The translations under genes were made by a program, and so were the position numbers. Below, one piece after another: positions 48,601-58,264 of a stretch of 64,000 nucleotides of DNA. The notes below the pieces were generated by a model that saw only the letters and a program-made list of their open reading frames with translations, was not told the DNA's origin and did not search any database. The DNA is from Raineyella fluvialis (GTDB lineage: Bacteria; Actinomycetota; Actinomycetes; Propionibacteriales; Propionibacteriaceae): contig NZ_CP045725.1 of the NCBI RefSeq assembly GCF_009646095.1, forward strand, positions 2,542,001-2,606,000, in the 5' to 3' direction. Within the stretch, counting starts at the first letter, position 1, and each line of letters starts with the position of its first letter.

Positions 48601-50016
48601 GTGCGTAGAGCAAAGATCGTTTGTACCCTGGGCCCGGCGTCATCGGACGCTGATCGGCTTCTCGAGATGATCAATGCGGGTATGGACATCGCCCGCTTCA
48701 ACATGAGCCACGGTTCCTATCCGGAGCACGAGGAGCGGCTCAGGAACCTCCGCGACGCGGAGGCCAAGGCCGACCGTCCGATCGGCCTCCTCGCCGACCT
48801 GCAAGGCCCCAAGATCCGGCTGGGAACGTTCGGGGGTGACGGCTCCGCCGTCCTCGACGACGGCCAGGAATTCACCGTCACGACCCTCGACGTGGTCGGT
48901 GACAAGAACCACGTCGGCTGCACCCACAAGGGCCTGCCGCACGACGTCAAGCCCGGCGACCAGATCCTTGTCGACGACGGCAAGATCCTGATGGTCGCCA
49001 AGCGAGTGACCGAGACCGACGTGGTGTGCGAGGTCATCGTCGGTGGCCCGGTTTCCAACCACAAGGGCTTCAACCTGCCCGGCGCCTCGGTGTCGGTCCC
49101 CGCGATGAGTGAGAAGGACGCCGACGACCTACGGTGGGCGTTGCGCAACGGATTCGACATGGTCGCGCTGTCGTTCGTCCGCGACGCGGCCGACGTCGAT
49201 CTGGTCCGCCAGGTGATGACCGAGGAGGGACGGACCGTCCCGGTCATCGCCAAGCTGGAGAAGCCGCAGGCCATCGAGAACCTGGACGACATCATCGACG
49301 CCTTCGACGCGTTCATGGTGGCGCGCGGTGACCTCGGCGTGGAACTCCCGCTGGAGGAGGTGCCGCTGGTCCAGAAGCAGATCATCACGAAGGCCCGTCG
49401 CTGGGCCAAGCCGGTGATCGTGGCCACCCAGATGCTCGAGTCGATGATCGGCAACCCGCGCCCGACCCGGGCCGAGGCCTCCGACGTCGCGAACGCGATC
49501 CTCGACGGCGCCGACGCGGTGATGCTCTCCGGGGAGACCTCGGTCGGCAAGTACCCGGTCGAGACCGTCGGCACGATGGCCAAGATCGTCGACTCCACCG
49601 AGGTCCATGGCATGGAGCAGATCTCGTCGATCGACTGGGACCCGCACACCACCGGTGGCGTGATCTCCAAGTCCGCCGTCGACGTCGCGGAGCGGGTCGG
49701 CGCCGCCTACCTGGTCGCTTTCACCCAGTCCGGCGATACCGCCCGCCGGATGGCGCGGCTGCGTCCGCGTATCCCCATCGTCGCTTTCTCTCCGCTGGTC
49801 AAGACCCAGCGTGAGCTGACGCTGTCCTGGGGGATCCGTACGGTGCTCACCCCGACGGTGGAGGCGACCGATGACATGGTGCGGCTGGTCGACCGGACGC
49901 TGAAGGAGAAGGGCGTCGTCCAGGACGGCGAGCGGGTGGTCATCGTGGCCGGTACGCCGGCAGGACGTCCCGGACGCACCAACTCGCTGCGTGTCCACAA
50001 GATCGGCAGCGTGTAG
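48601..50016 (+). CDS. pyk: Pyruvate kinase
   Basis: The last glycolytic step: phosphoenolpyruvate plus ADP gives pyruvate plus ATP. The N-terminus RRAKIVCTLGPASSDADRL, the central VPVIAKLEKPQAIENLDDI and the catalytic signature MVARGDLGVELPLEEVPLVQK, plus ATQMLESMIGNPRPTRAE, are all present. 471 residues with a C-terminal effector domain. GTG start follows a TAAAGT element by 6 bases. It ends before a strong terminator; allosteric control cannot be read. Confidence 0.96.
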   Translation: MRRAKIVCTLGPASSDADRLLEMINAGMDIARFNMSHGSYPEHEERLRNLRDAEAKADRPIGLLADLQGPKIRLGTFGGDGSAVLDDGQEFTVTTLDVVGDKNHVGCTHKGLPHDVKPGDQILVDDGKILMVAKRVTETDVVCEVIVGGPVSNHKGFNLPGASVSVPAMSEKDADDLRWALRNGFDMVALSFVRDAADVDLVRQVMTEEGRTVPVIAKLEKPQAIENLDDIIDAFDAFMVARGDLGVELPLEEVPLVQKQIITKARRWAKPVIVATQMLESMIGNPRPTRAEASDVANAILDGADAVMLSGETSVGKYPVETVGTMAKIVDSTEVHGMEQISSIDWDPHTTGGVISKSAVDVAERVGAAYLVAFTQSGDTARRMARLRPRIPIVAFSPLVKTQRELTLSWGIRTVLTPTVEATDDMVRLVDRTLKEKGVVQDGERVVIVAGTPAGRPGRTNSLRVHKIGSV

Positions 50017-50028
50017 GAAGATGGAGAA

Positions 50029-50055
50029 GGACGCGGGGCCAGCGGCCCCGCGTCC
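50029..50055 (+). terminator. Terminator after pyk
   Basis: GGACGCGGGGCC pairs perfectly with GGCCCCGCGTCC around the loop AGC, 12 bases after the pyk stop and ending just before the 3' end of the tRNA gene on the other strand. It may serve both transcripts. Confidence 0.8.
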
Positions 50056-50060
50056 GGTTG

Positions 50061-50145
50061 TGCCGGGAAGGGGAGTCGAACCCCTACGTCCTGTCAGGGA
50101 CAGACGGGTTTGAGCCGTCCGCGTCTACCATTCCGCCACCCCGGC
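50061..50145 (-). tRNA. tRNA-Leu (anticodon CAA)
   Basis: An 85-base class II tRNA folds on the minus strand: 5' acceptor GCCGGGG with 3' TCCCGGC, discriminator A, D-arm GGCGGAATGGTAGACGC, anticodon loop CTCAAAC giving CAA, a long variable arm (about 14 bases), and a T-arm with GGTTCGACTCC. CCA is not encoded. It decodes UUG, a rare codon in such a GC-rich genome. It stands alone between pyk and the response regulator. Confidence 0.93.
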
Positions 50146-50224
50146 GCACGATGGATCACTATACCGGATCCACCCCCGTTCGCCCCGGCACCTCGTGCCG
50201 GGGCCTCATGACAGGTGATTCTCG

Positions 50225-51312
50225 ATGACGACAAGTGACAACACGCCCCTCGGCAGTGAGGGGGAGGACGTCGCGTCCGCCGAGGACATGGCCCCGAGCA
50301 GCCCGCGAAGAAGGCTCCGGCGAAGAAGGCCGCGACCAAGAAGGCCACGACCAAGAAGGCTGCCACGGCGAAGAAGACGACCGCGGCCAAGAAGGTGACC
50401 ACGACCAAGGCGGCGGCCAAGAAGACCACCCGGAAGGCGGCCACGCCCGAGCCCGAGTCCATGCCGGAGCCCGCTGCAGTGCCGCAGCCCGAGGTCGAGC
50501 CGGCGGAGTCGGTCCCGGAGCAGGCCGCGCCGGTCACCGAGCCTGAGGTGGCCCAGACCGAGGTGACCCAGACCGAGGTGGCCCAGCCCGAGGCCCCGGA
50601 GGCGTCGGTCCTGGAGGACGTGGCGCGAAATGCGCCCGAGGCCTCCGCGAAGGCCGTGGAGGAGCCGACCGCTCTCTCGGTCGAGGCGCTGATCGCCGCT
50701 GGTGGCAGCGGCGCGGATGAGGGCAGCACCCGGACGCGTGTCATCGTCGCCGAGGATGAGGCGCTGATCCGTCTGGACCTGGTCGAGCTGCTGCGTGACG
50801 AGGGCTACGACGTCGTCGCCGAGGCCGGCGACGGCGAGGTGGCGGTGGAGAAGGCCCGTGAGCTGCGCCCCGATCTGGTCGTCATGGACGTCCAGATGCC
50901 CCGGATGGACGGCATCACGGCGGCCACGATCATCGCCGGTGAGCGCATCGCCCCGGTCGTCATGCTCACCGCCTTCAGCCAGCGTGAGCTGGTCGAGCGG
51001 GCCCGCGAGGCGGGGGCGATGGCGTACGTCGTGAAGCCGTTCGAAGCCTCCGATGTGGTCCCGGCGATCGAGATCGCCCTCGCCCGCTTCCAGGAGATCC
51101 GCGCCGTGGAGGCCGAGGTCGAGGACCTGGAGGAGCGGCTGGCGTCCCGCAAGGCGGTCGACCAGGCGAAGGGCCTGCTGCAGAGCGGCATGGGGATGAG
51201 CGAGCAGGAGGCCTTCCGGTGGATCCAGAAGACCGCGATGGACCTGCGCAAGCCGATGCGTGAGGTCGCGGAAGGCATCATCGAGAAGCTCCGCAAGCCC
51301 AAGAACCAGTAA
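50225..51312 (+). CDS. pdtaR: ANTAR-domain response regulator (PdtaR-like) with Lys/Ala-rich extension, frame broken
   Basis: A cytoplasmic response regulator. The receiver domain (VIVAEDEALIRLDLVELL, phospho-acceptor Asp in VVMDVQMPRMDG, Thr in VVMLTAF, Lys in YVVKPF) is followed by an ANTAR domain (KAVDQAKGLLQSGMGMSEQEAFRWIQ), which binds paired RNA hairpins to prevent termination. The usual length is about 200; here about 160 extra N-terminal residues include Lys/Ala repeats like histone H1 tails, then an acidic Pro/Glu/Val stretch. The start ATG at 50225 is linked through one added C at the run 50292-50295, giving 362 residues. Its kinase, PdtaS in mycobacteria, is not in the window. Confidence 0.83.
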
Positions 51313-51346
51313 TCCGCAGATCCACGGTGTTGTCGGTGGCCACGGG

Positions 51347-51352
51347 TAGAGT
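51347..51352 (+). promoter_or_regulatory. -10 element of a leaderless polA transcript
   Basis: TAGAGT lies 6 bases before the polA GTG at 51359. The gap of 46 bases after the regulator gene has no ribosome site at the usual distance. Confidence 0.55.
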
Positions 51353-51358
51353 CACCGC

Positions 51359-54115
51359 GTGGCCACCACGACAGCACCCCGTACGACAGTCCCCGGTCCC
51401 GCCCAGACGACGAGTTCTCCCGACGGCGGCCGGCCGAGGCTCCTGCTGATCGACGGGCACTCGGTCGCCTACCGGGCGTTCTTCGCGCTGCCGACGCAGA
51501 ACTTCTCGACCAGCACCGGCCAGGTGACGAACGCCGTGTTCGGCTTCACCTCGATGCTCATCAACCTCCTGCGCGACTGGCAGCCCACCCACCTGGGGGT
51601 CGCCTTCGACGTCTCGCGCCGCAGCTTCCGCACCGAGGTGTACGAGGACTACAAGGCCACCCGGGATGCCTCCCCGGCGGAGTTCCGCGGCCAGGTCGAG
51701 CTGATCAAGGAGGTGCTCGACGCGATGCGCGTCCTGCACCTCGAGAAGGACGGTTACGAGGCCGACGACCTGCTGGCCACGCTCGCCGCGGCTGCTGAAC
51801 GCGAGGGCATGGACGTCCGGGTGTGCACCGGGGACCGCGACACCTTCCAGTTGGTGACCGAGCGGGTCCACGTCCTCTACCCGCGCAAGGGTGTCTCCGA
51901 CCTGCTCGACCTCGGTCCGGAGGGTGTCGAGGAGCGCTATCTGGTCCGCCCCGACCGCTATCCCGAGCTGGCCGCCCTGGTGGGCGAGACCTCCGACAAC
52001 CTGCCCGGTGTCCCAGGTGTCGGCCCCAAGACGGCGGCAAAGTGGCTCAGCCAGTACGACGGTCTGGAGAACCTGCTGGCCCGCGTGTCCGAGGTGAAGG
52101 GCAAGGCCGGGGAGAACCTGCGCGCCCATCTGGACGACGTCCGCCGCAACCGCGACCTCAACCGACTCGTACGCGACGTGGAGATCGACGTCGCTCCCGC
52201 TGACCTGGCCCGCCACCCGGTCGATCGGGAGGCGGTGCACCAACTGTTCGACCAGTTGGAGTTCCGGGTCCTGCGGGACCGCCTGTTCGAGTTGCTCCGT
52301 GCCGAGGAACCGGTCACGGACGCCGACGGCGCAGTGGCCATCGAGGTGGTCGACGACGCGCCGCAGCCGGGGAGCCTCGGCGGCTGGCTGGCCGACCACA
52401 CCGCTGACGGACCCACCGGCCTGGACATCACCGGCCGTTGGAGTGCGGGCAGCGGAGACGTGGTGGGGCTGTCGATCGCGGGCGCGGACGGCCACGCGCT
52501 CTCTGTCGATCCCGCCGAGCTCGAGCCCGCCGACGAGCATGCCCTGGCTGCCTGGCTGGCGGACCCGGCGAGGCTCAAGGTCCTCCACGACGGCAAGGGA
52601 CCACTGTTGGCGTTCTGGGCCCGCGGCTGGGCACCGGCCGGTCTGTGGTCGGACACAGCGCTGGCCGCCTACCTGTTGCGCCCCGACCAGCGGTCGTACG
52701 ATCTGGCCGACCTGGTCACCCGGACACTGCACCAGGAACTGGTCGTCGTCGAGGGCGGTCAGGCGCCGGCGCAGTCGGCACTCGATCTGGGCGACGACTC
52801 CGGGTCGGCCGGACACGAGGCCCGGATCCGGGCCGAGGCCGTCCGGCGGCTGGCCCTGGTACTGGAGGACGATCTGGACGCCCACCAGGGGAGCGGACTG
52901 CTGCACGACGTTGAGCTTCCCCTGATGCGAGTGCTCGCCGGGATGGAACGGACTGGCATTGCCCTCGACACCGACCTGCTCGATGGACTCCACCAGGACT
53001 TCGACGCCCGGGTCCAGCGGGCCGCGTCCGAGGCGTACGACGTGCTGGGCCGGGAGGTCAACCTGGGCTCGCCCAAGCAGCTGCAGGCAGTGCTCTTCGA
53101 CGAGCTGGGGATGCCGAAGACCCGTCGGACCAAGAGTGGCTGGACCACCGACGCCGAAGCCCTGCAGACCCTGTTCGAGCAGACCGACCATCCGTTCCTG
53201 GCGCACCTGCTGGAGCATCGCGACGCCATCCGGCTGCGGCAGACCGTGGAGGGGCTGCAGAAGTCCGTCGCCGACGACGGCCGGATCCACACCACCTTCC
53301 TGCAGACGGTCGCCGCGACCGGACGCCTGTCGAGCACCGACCCGAACCTGCAGAACATCCCGATCCGCACCGAGGAGGGCCGCCGGATCCGAGAGGCGTT
53401 CGTCGTCGGGGCCGGCTACGAGTGCCTGCTGACCGCCGACTACTCCCAGATCGAGATGCGCATCATGGCCCACGTGTCGGGTGACGACGCGCTGATCGAG
53501 GCCTTCAGGTCCGGACGCGACTTCCACGCCGTGACCGCCGCGCATGTCTTCGGCGTGCCGGCCGACCAGGTCACCGGCGCCCAGCGGGCGAAGATCAAGG
53601 CGATGAACTACGGCCTGGCGTACGGCCTGTCAGCCTTCGGCCTGTCCAACCAACTCCGTATCTCGGTGCCGGAGGCCAGGGAGCTGATGGCGGACTACTT
53701 CGCCATCTTCGGGGAGGTGCACGCCTACCTCACTGGGGTCGTCGACGAGGCGCGCCGATCGGGCTACACCGCCACCCTGCTCGGCCGCCGGCGTTATCTG
53801 CCGGATCTCACCAGTTCGAACCGCCAGCGCCGGGAGATGGCCGAGCGGATGGCTCTCAATGCCCCGATCCAGGGCTCCGCGGCCGACATCATCAAGCTGG
53901 CCATGCTCAAGGTCGATGATCGGCTGCGGGAGTCCGGTCTCACCTCCCGGATGCTGCTGCAGATCCACGACGAGCTCCTGTTCGAGGTGGCCCCCGGCGA
54001 GCGCGACGACGTGGAGGCCCTGGTTCGGGAGGCGATGGGGGCGGCGATGGCGCTCGACGTGCCGCTGGACGTCTCGGTCGGCAGTGGTCGGTCCTGGCAC
54101 GAGGCCGCCCACTGA
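51359..54115 (+). CDS. polA: DNA polymerase I
   Basis: Repair and Okazaki-fragment polymerase of 918 residues. An N-terminal 5'-3' exonuclease (LLLIDGHSVAYRAFFALP, YEADDLLATLA, NLPGVPGVGPKTAAKWL) is followed by a degenerate 3'-5' exonuclease-like domain lacking the DXE metal site, then the family A polymerase: TADYSQIEMRIMAHVSGD (motif A), RAKIKAMNYGLAYGL (motif B) and LLQIHDELLFEV (motif C). Starts at GTG after a TAGAGT element. The adjacent regulator is in the same direction. Loss of proofreading is usual for mycobacterial-type PolA. Confidence 0.96.
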   Translation: MATTTAPRTTVPGPAQTTSSPDGGRPRLLLIDGHSVAYRAFFALPTQNFSTSTGQVTNAVFGFTSMLINLLRDWQPTHLGVAFDVSRRSFRTEVYEDYKATRDASPAEFRGQVELIKEVLDAMRVLHLEKDGYEADDLLATLAAAAEREGMDVRVCTGDRDTFQLVTERVHVLYPRKGVSDLLDLGPEGVEERYLVRPDRYPELAALVGETSDNLPGVPGVGPKTAAKWLSQYDGLENLLARVSEVKGKAGENLRAHLDDVRRNRDLNRLVRDVEIDVAPADLARHPVDREAVHQLFDQLEFRVLRDRLFELLRAEEPVTDADGAVAIEVVDDAPQPGSLGGWLADHTADGPTGLDITGRWSAGSGDVVGLSIAGADGHALSVDPAELEPADEHALAAWLADPARLKVLHDGKGPLLAFWARGWAPAGLWSDTALAAYLLRPDQRSYDLADLVTRTLHQELVVVEGGQAPAQSALDLGDDSGSAGHEARIRAEAVRRLALVLEDDLDAHQGSGLLHDVELPLMRVLAGMERTGIALDTDLLDGLHQDFDARVQRAASEAYDVLGREVNLGSPKQLQAVLFDELGMPKTRRTKSGWTTDAEALQTLFEQTDHPFLAHLLEHRDAIRLRQTVEGLQKSVADDGRIHTTFLQTVAATGRLSSTDPNLQNIPIRTEEGRRIREAFVVGAGYECLLTADYSQIEMRIMAHVSGDDALIEAFRSGRDFHAVTAAHVFGVPADQVTGAQRAKIKAMNYGLAYGLSAFGLSNQLRISVPEARELMADYFAIFGEVHAYLTGVVDEARRSGYTATLLGRRRYLPDLTSSNRQRREMAERMALNAPIQGSAADIIKLAMLKVDDRLRESGLTSRMLLQIHDELLFEVAPGERDDVEALVREAMGAAMALDVPLDVSVGSGRSWHEAAH

Positions 54116-54154
54116 CAGGGCGGACCGTCGCGGGCCGGCCAAGGGTGCCTCGGA

Positions 54155-54183
54155 TTGACCTCCCCTCGGCCGCGCGATAGCCT
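54155..54183 (+). promoter_or_regulatory. rpsA promoter
   Basis: TTGACC (54155-54160) and TAGCCT (54178-54183) are separated by exactly 17 bases, a textbook housekeeping-sigma layout. The leader would be about 160 bases, long enough for autogenous control, as S1 mRNAs are often self-regulated. No specific structure was identified. Confidence 0.7.
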
Positions 54184-54349
54184 GACTATGCGCTGTGGCC
54201 TGCGTGTCTTCGGACGGAGTGGGACACGCTCGTACGGGGTTCACGTGTTGACCGACAGAAGTTGTCCGTGTTTGTTGGGTTGATCGCTGGCCCGGTGGGA
54301 TCAGGGCTGCGGCGTAACGCATCACTTTCCAACACCGGAGCCCTACTAC

Positions 54350-55807
54350 ATGACCTCCTCCCTTGAGGCTGCGCCTCAGGTCGCTGTCGACGACTTTGCT
54401 TCTGCAGACGAGTTCGCCCAGGCAGTCGACGGCACTATCAAGTACTTCAACGACGGTGACATCGTCACCGGCACCGTGGTCAAGGTCGACCGTGACGAGG
54501 TTCTCCTCGACATCGGTTACAAGACCGAAGGTGTTATCCCTTCCAAGGAACTCTCCATCAAGCACGACGTGGACCCCTTCGAGGTCGTCCAGGTCGGTGA
54601 CGAGGTCGAGGCCCTCGTCCAGCAGAAGGAGGACAAGGAAGGCCGCCTGATCCTGTCCAAGAAGCGCGCACAGTACGAGCGCGCCTGGGGCACGATCGAG
54701 CAGATCAAGGAAGAGGACGGCGTGGTCACCGGCCGCGTCATCGAGGTCGTCAAGGGTGGCCTGATCGTCGACATCGGCCTGCGCGGCTTCCTGCCCGCCT
54801 CCCTTGTCGAGATGCGTCGTGTCCGTGACCTCCAGCCGTACGTCGGCCAGGAGCTCGAGGCCAAGATCATCGAGCTGGACAAGAACCGCAACAACGTGGT
54901 CCTGTCCCGCCGTGCGTGGCTCGAGCAGACCCAGTCCGAGGTCCGCCACAACTTCCTCAACCAGCTGCAGAAGGGCCAGATCCGCAAGGGTGTCGTGTCC
55001 TCCATCGTCAACTTCGGCGCGTTCGTCGATCTCGGCGGTGTCGACGGCCTGGTGCACGTCTCCGAGCTGTCCTGGAAGCACATCGACCACCCGTCCGAGG
55101 TCGTCGAGGTGGGCCAGGAAGTCACCGTCGAGGTCCTGGACGTCGACATGGACCGCGAGCGCGTCTCCCTGTCGCTGAAGGCGACCCAGGAGGATCCGTG
55201 GCAGGCGTTCGCCCGTCTGCACCAGATCGGGCAGATCGTTCCGGGCAAGGTCACCAAGCTCGTCCCGTTCGGCGCGTTCGTGCGTGTCGAGGAGGGCATC
55301 GAGGGCCTGGTCCACGTGTCGGAGCTGGCCGAGCGCCACGTCGACATCCCGGAGCAGGTCGTCACGGTCAACGACAAGGTCATGGTCAAGATCATCGACA
55401 TCGACCTCGAGCGTCGCCGCATCTCGCTGTCCCTCAAGCAGGCCAACGAGAGCCTCGACATCAACGCCGAGGACTTCGACCCGACGCTCTACGGCATGGC
55501 TGCGACGTACGACGACCAGGGGAACTACATCTACCCCGAGGGCTTCGACCCGGAGACCAACGACTGGAAGCCCGGCTTCGAGGAGCAGCGCGCGGCCTGG
55601 GAGAACCAGTACGCCGAGGCCCAGCGCCGCTGGGAGCTGCACAAGCAGCAGGTCGTGGACGCCGAGAAGGCCGAAGCCACCGCGGCTGTCGATTCCGGCA
55701 CGTCCTACACCAGCTCGGTCCCGGAGTCCGAGGAGACCACCGAGGGTTCGCTGGCTTCCGACGAGGCCCTGCAGGCCCTGCGTGACAAGCTGACCGGCGG
55801 CCACTGA
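54350..55807 (+). CDS. rpsA: 30S ribosomal protein S1
   Basis: An RNA-binding ribosomal protein that helps mRNA binding. Four S1 domains are visible: GDIVTGTVVKVDRDEVLLDIGYKTEG; DGVVTGRVIEVVKGGLIVDIGLRGFLP; GQIRKGVVSSIVNFGAFVDLGGVDGLVH; GQIVPGKVTKLVPFGAFVRVEEGIEGLVH, the last two best conserved. 485 residues with an acidic tail, typical of actinobacterial S1. ATG start with GGAG about 11 bases upstream. It uses the promoter at 54155 and ends in a strong terminator. In actinobacteria coaE often follows; it is absent here. Confidence 0.96.
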   Translation: MTSSLEAAPQVAVDDFASADEFAQAVDGTIKYFNDGDIVTGTVVKVDRDEVLLDIGYKTEGVIPSKELSIKHDVDPFEVVQVGDEVEALVQQKEDKEGRLILSKKRAQYERAWGTIEQIKEEDGVVTGRVIEVVKGGLIVDIGLRGFLPASLVEMRRVRDLQPYVGQELEAKIIELDKNRNNVVLSRRAWLEQTQSEVRHNFLNQLQKGQIRKGVVSSIVNFGAFVDLGGVDGLVHVSELSWKHIDHPSEVVEVGQEVTVEVLDVDMDRERVSLSLKATQEDPWQAFARLHQIGQIVPGKVTKLVPFGAFVRVEEGIEGLVHVSELAERHVDIPEQVVTVNDKVMVKIIDIDLERRRISLSLKQANESLDINAEDFDPTLYGMAATYDDQGNYIYPEGFDPETNDWKPGFEEQRAAWENQYAEAQRRWELHKQQVVDAEKAEATAAVDSGTSYTSSVPESEETTEGSLASDEALQALRDKLTGGH

Positions 55808-55831
55808 GCTTCCGCCAGCCTGATCTAGCCA

Positions 55832-55863
55832 CGAAGGCCCCCACCATGCGGCGGGGGCCTTCG
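55832..55863 (+). terminator. Terminator after rpsA
   Basis: CGAAGGCCCCC pairs perfectly with GGGGGCCTTCG over a 10-base loop, followed by TCGTT. The 11-bp stem makes this one of the strongest terminators in the window. Confidence 0.85.
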
Positions 55864-55967
55864 TCGTTCCTGCGCAGTCCTCAGCCTCAGGCGCCTTCGT
55901 CGTGCCCGTCCGGCCCCAACCTCAGGCGCATCTCCGGGTCCTCAGACACAAACGTTCAGCCCTTCAC

Positions 55968-56015
55968 CTCGCCCGTGTCTTTCTGCTCAATGACAGACAC
56001 TTCTGCACGGGCGAG
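55968..56015. repeat. Nested inverted repeats before uvrB
   Basis: CTCGCCCGTG (55968-55977) is repeated exactly in inverse as CACGGGCGAG (56006-56015). An inner pair, GTGTCT (55975-55980) and AGACAC (55995-56000), overlaps the left arm, so the two pairings compete. The 270-base gap otherwise holds no supported gene. Confidence 0.6.
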
Positions 56016-56065
56016 CTGACGAGGTCTGCAGACCGCTGGGATCGGCCGATGTCAGTGCCGCCGCG

Positions 56066-56071
56066 TAGGCT
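56066..56071 (+). promoter_or_regulatory. -10 element of a leaderless uvrB transcript
   Basis: TAGGCT lies 6 bases before the uvrB ATG. It is identical in layout to the idsA and uvrA starts. Confidence 0.55.
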
Positions 56072-56077
56072 CGAACC

Positions 56078-58173
56078 ATGCGTCCGGTCAGTCACATCAC
56101 CCGTCGTGTTGCCCCGTTCCACGTCGTCAGCGACTTCGACCCGGCCGGCGACCAGCCGCAGGCCATCGACGAGCTGCAGCGGCGCCTGGAGGCCGGGGAG
56201 AAGGACGTCGTGCTGCTGGGTGCCACCGGCACCGGCAAGACCGCCACCGTCGCCTGGCTGGCCGAGCGACTCCAGCGGCCGATGTTGGTGATGCAGCCGA
56301 ACAAGACGCTCGCGGCCCAGTTCGCCTCGGAGCTGCGCAACTTCTTCCCCGACAACGCGATCGAGTACTTCGTCTCGTACTACGACTACTACCAGCCGGA
56401 GGCGTACGTCCCGCAGACGGACACGTACATCGAGAAGGACTCCTCCTTGAACGAGGAGGTCGAGCGCCTGCGGCACTCGGCGACGAACTCCCTACTCACC
56501 CGGCGTGACGTGATCGTGGTGGCCACCGTGTCCGCCATCTACGGACTGGGCACACCCCAGGAGTACGTCGACCGGATGCTCACCCTCCGGGTCGGGCAGG
56601 AGTACGAGCGCGACGACCTGATGCGCCACCTCGTGGAGATGCAGTACGGCCGCAACGACCTGGCCGGGACGCGTGGCACGTTCCGGGTCCGGGGCGACAC
56701 GGTGGAGATCTTCCCGATGTACGAGGAGTACGCCGTCCATGCCGAGTTCTTCGGCGACGAACTGGAGTCGCTGTCCACGCTGCACCCGGTGACCGGCGAG
56801 GTGATCAGCGAGGACACCGAGACCTATGTGTTCCCCGCGACCCACTACGTCGCCGGCCCCGAGCGGATGAATCGTGCCCTGAAGGGCATCGAGGCCGAGC
56901 TGGACCGCCGACTCGTCGAACTGCACGACCAGGGAAAACTGGTCGAGGAGCAGCGACTCCGGCAGCGCACCGGCTACGACATGGAGATGATGCGCCAGAT
57001 CGGCACCTGCTCCGGCATCGAGAACTACTCCCGGCACATCGACGGCCGTGGGGCCGGCACGCCGCCGAACTGCCTGCTCGACTACTTCCCCGAGGACTTC
57101 GTCCTCGTCGTCGACGAATCGCATGTCACCGTTCCGCAGATCGGCGGCATGTACGAGGGGACATGTCCCGCAAGCGCACCCTGGTCGACTTCGGCTTCAG
57201 GCTTCCCAGCGCGATGGACAACCGGCCGTTGAAGTTCGACGAGTTCGTCGAGCGGATCGGGCAGACCGTCTACCTCTCGGCGACCCCGGGCACGTACGAG
57301 CTCGAGCGGTCGCACGGAGTGGTCGAGCAGATCATCAGGCCCACCGGTCTGGTCGACCCCGAGGTGATCGTGAAGCCGACGAAGGGGCAGATCGACGACC
57401 TGATCGGTCAGATCCGTGAGCGGACCTCCCGTGGGGAGCGGGTGTTGGTGACCACGCTGACCAAGAAGATGTCGGAGGACCTCACCGACTACCTGCTGGA
57501 GAACCGGATCCGGACCCGCTACCTGCACTCCGAGATCGACACCCTCAAGCGTGTGGAGCTGCTCCGGGACCTCCGGTTGGGGGCGTACGACGTCCTGGTC
57601 GGTATCAACCTGCTTCGCGAGGGGCTGGACCTGCCCGAGGTGTCCCTGGTGTCCATCCTCGATGCCGACAAGGAAGGGTTCCTCCGGTCGGATCGGTCCC
57701 TCATCCAGACGATCGGCCGCGCCGCCCGCAACGTCGCCGGCCAGGTCCACATGTACGCCGACCGCATCACTCCGTCGATGCAGGTGGCGATCGAGGAGAC
57801 CAACCGGCGGCGCGCTGTCCAGACGGCCTACAACCTCGCGCACGGCATCGACCCGCAGCCGCTGCGCAAGAAGATCTCCGACATCACCGAGATGCTCGCC
57901 CGCGAGGACGCTGACACCGACGAACTGATGGCGCAGACCGCGGGGCGGGGACGGCGTGGCCACGACGGGCCGACCTCGCCCGCCGTGGAGTCCGGTGCCG
58001 TGCGTGACCTTTCCAGCGTGCCGTCCATCGAACTCGCCCAACTCGTCCAGGACCTCACCACCCAGATGCACCAGGCCGCGGCCGAACTGCAGTTCGAGGT
58101 GGCCGCCCGGCTCCGCGACGAGATCGCCGAACTCAAGAAGGAGCTACGGCAGATGGTCGAGGCCACGAAGTAG
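56078..58173 (+). CDS. uvrB: Excinuclease ABC subunit UvrB, frame broken
   Basis: The damage-verifying helicase of nucleotide excision repair. Walker [17 protein letters not shown], the beta-hairpin region [16 protein letters not shown], and [18 protein letters not shown] are in the first frame; [29 protein letters not shown] and the C-terminal UVR motif ([23 protein letters not shown]) are in the second. They join at the G-run 57157-57160: one added G yields [10 protein letters not shown] and 698 residues. ATG 6 bases after TAGGCT suggests a leaderless mRNA. uvrA starts 4.2 kb downstream on the same strand. Confidence 0.92.
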
Positions 58174-58264
58174 CGGCTCGGCCACATACCTCCATGGGTA
58201 TCGTGAGGGTGTCGGCCCGTCCGGACCGACCCAACCGCCGCACCGACCTCCATGAAGGAACGAG

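Noticed and set aside
56072-56088. A possible SOS box at the uvrB start (TCGAAC followed by CATG)
   Set aside because: Only the left half fits; the right half reads CGTCCG rather than GTTCGA, so it falls well short of the perfect box at 13968.
55902-56291. A short open frame between rpsA and uvrB as a coaE remnant
   Set aside because: It has no nucleotide-binding loop or CoaE-like sequence and overlaps the start of uvrB in another frame.
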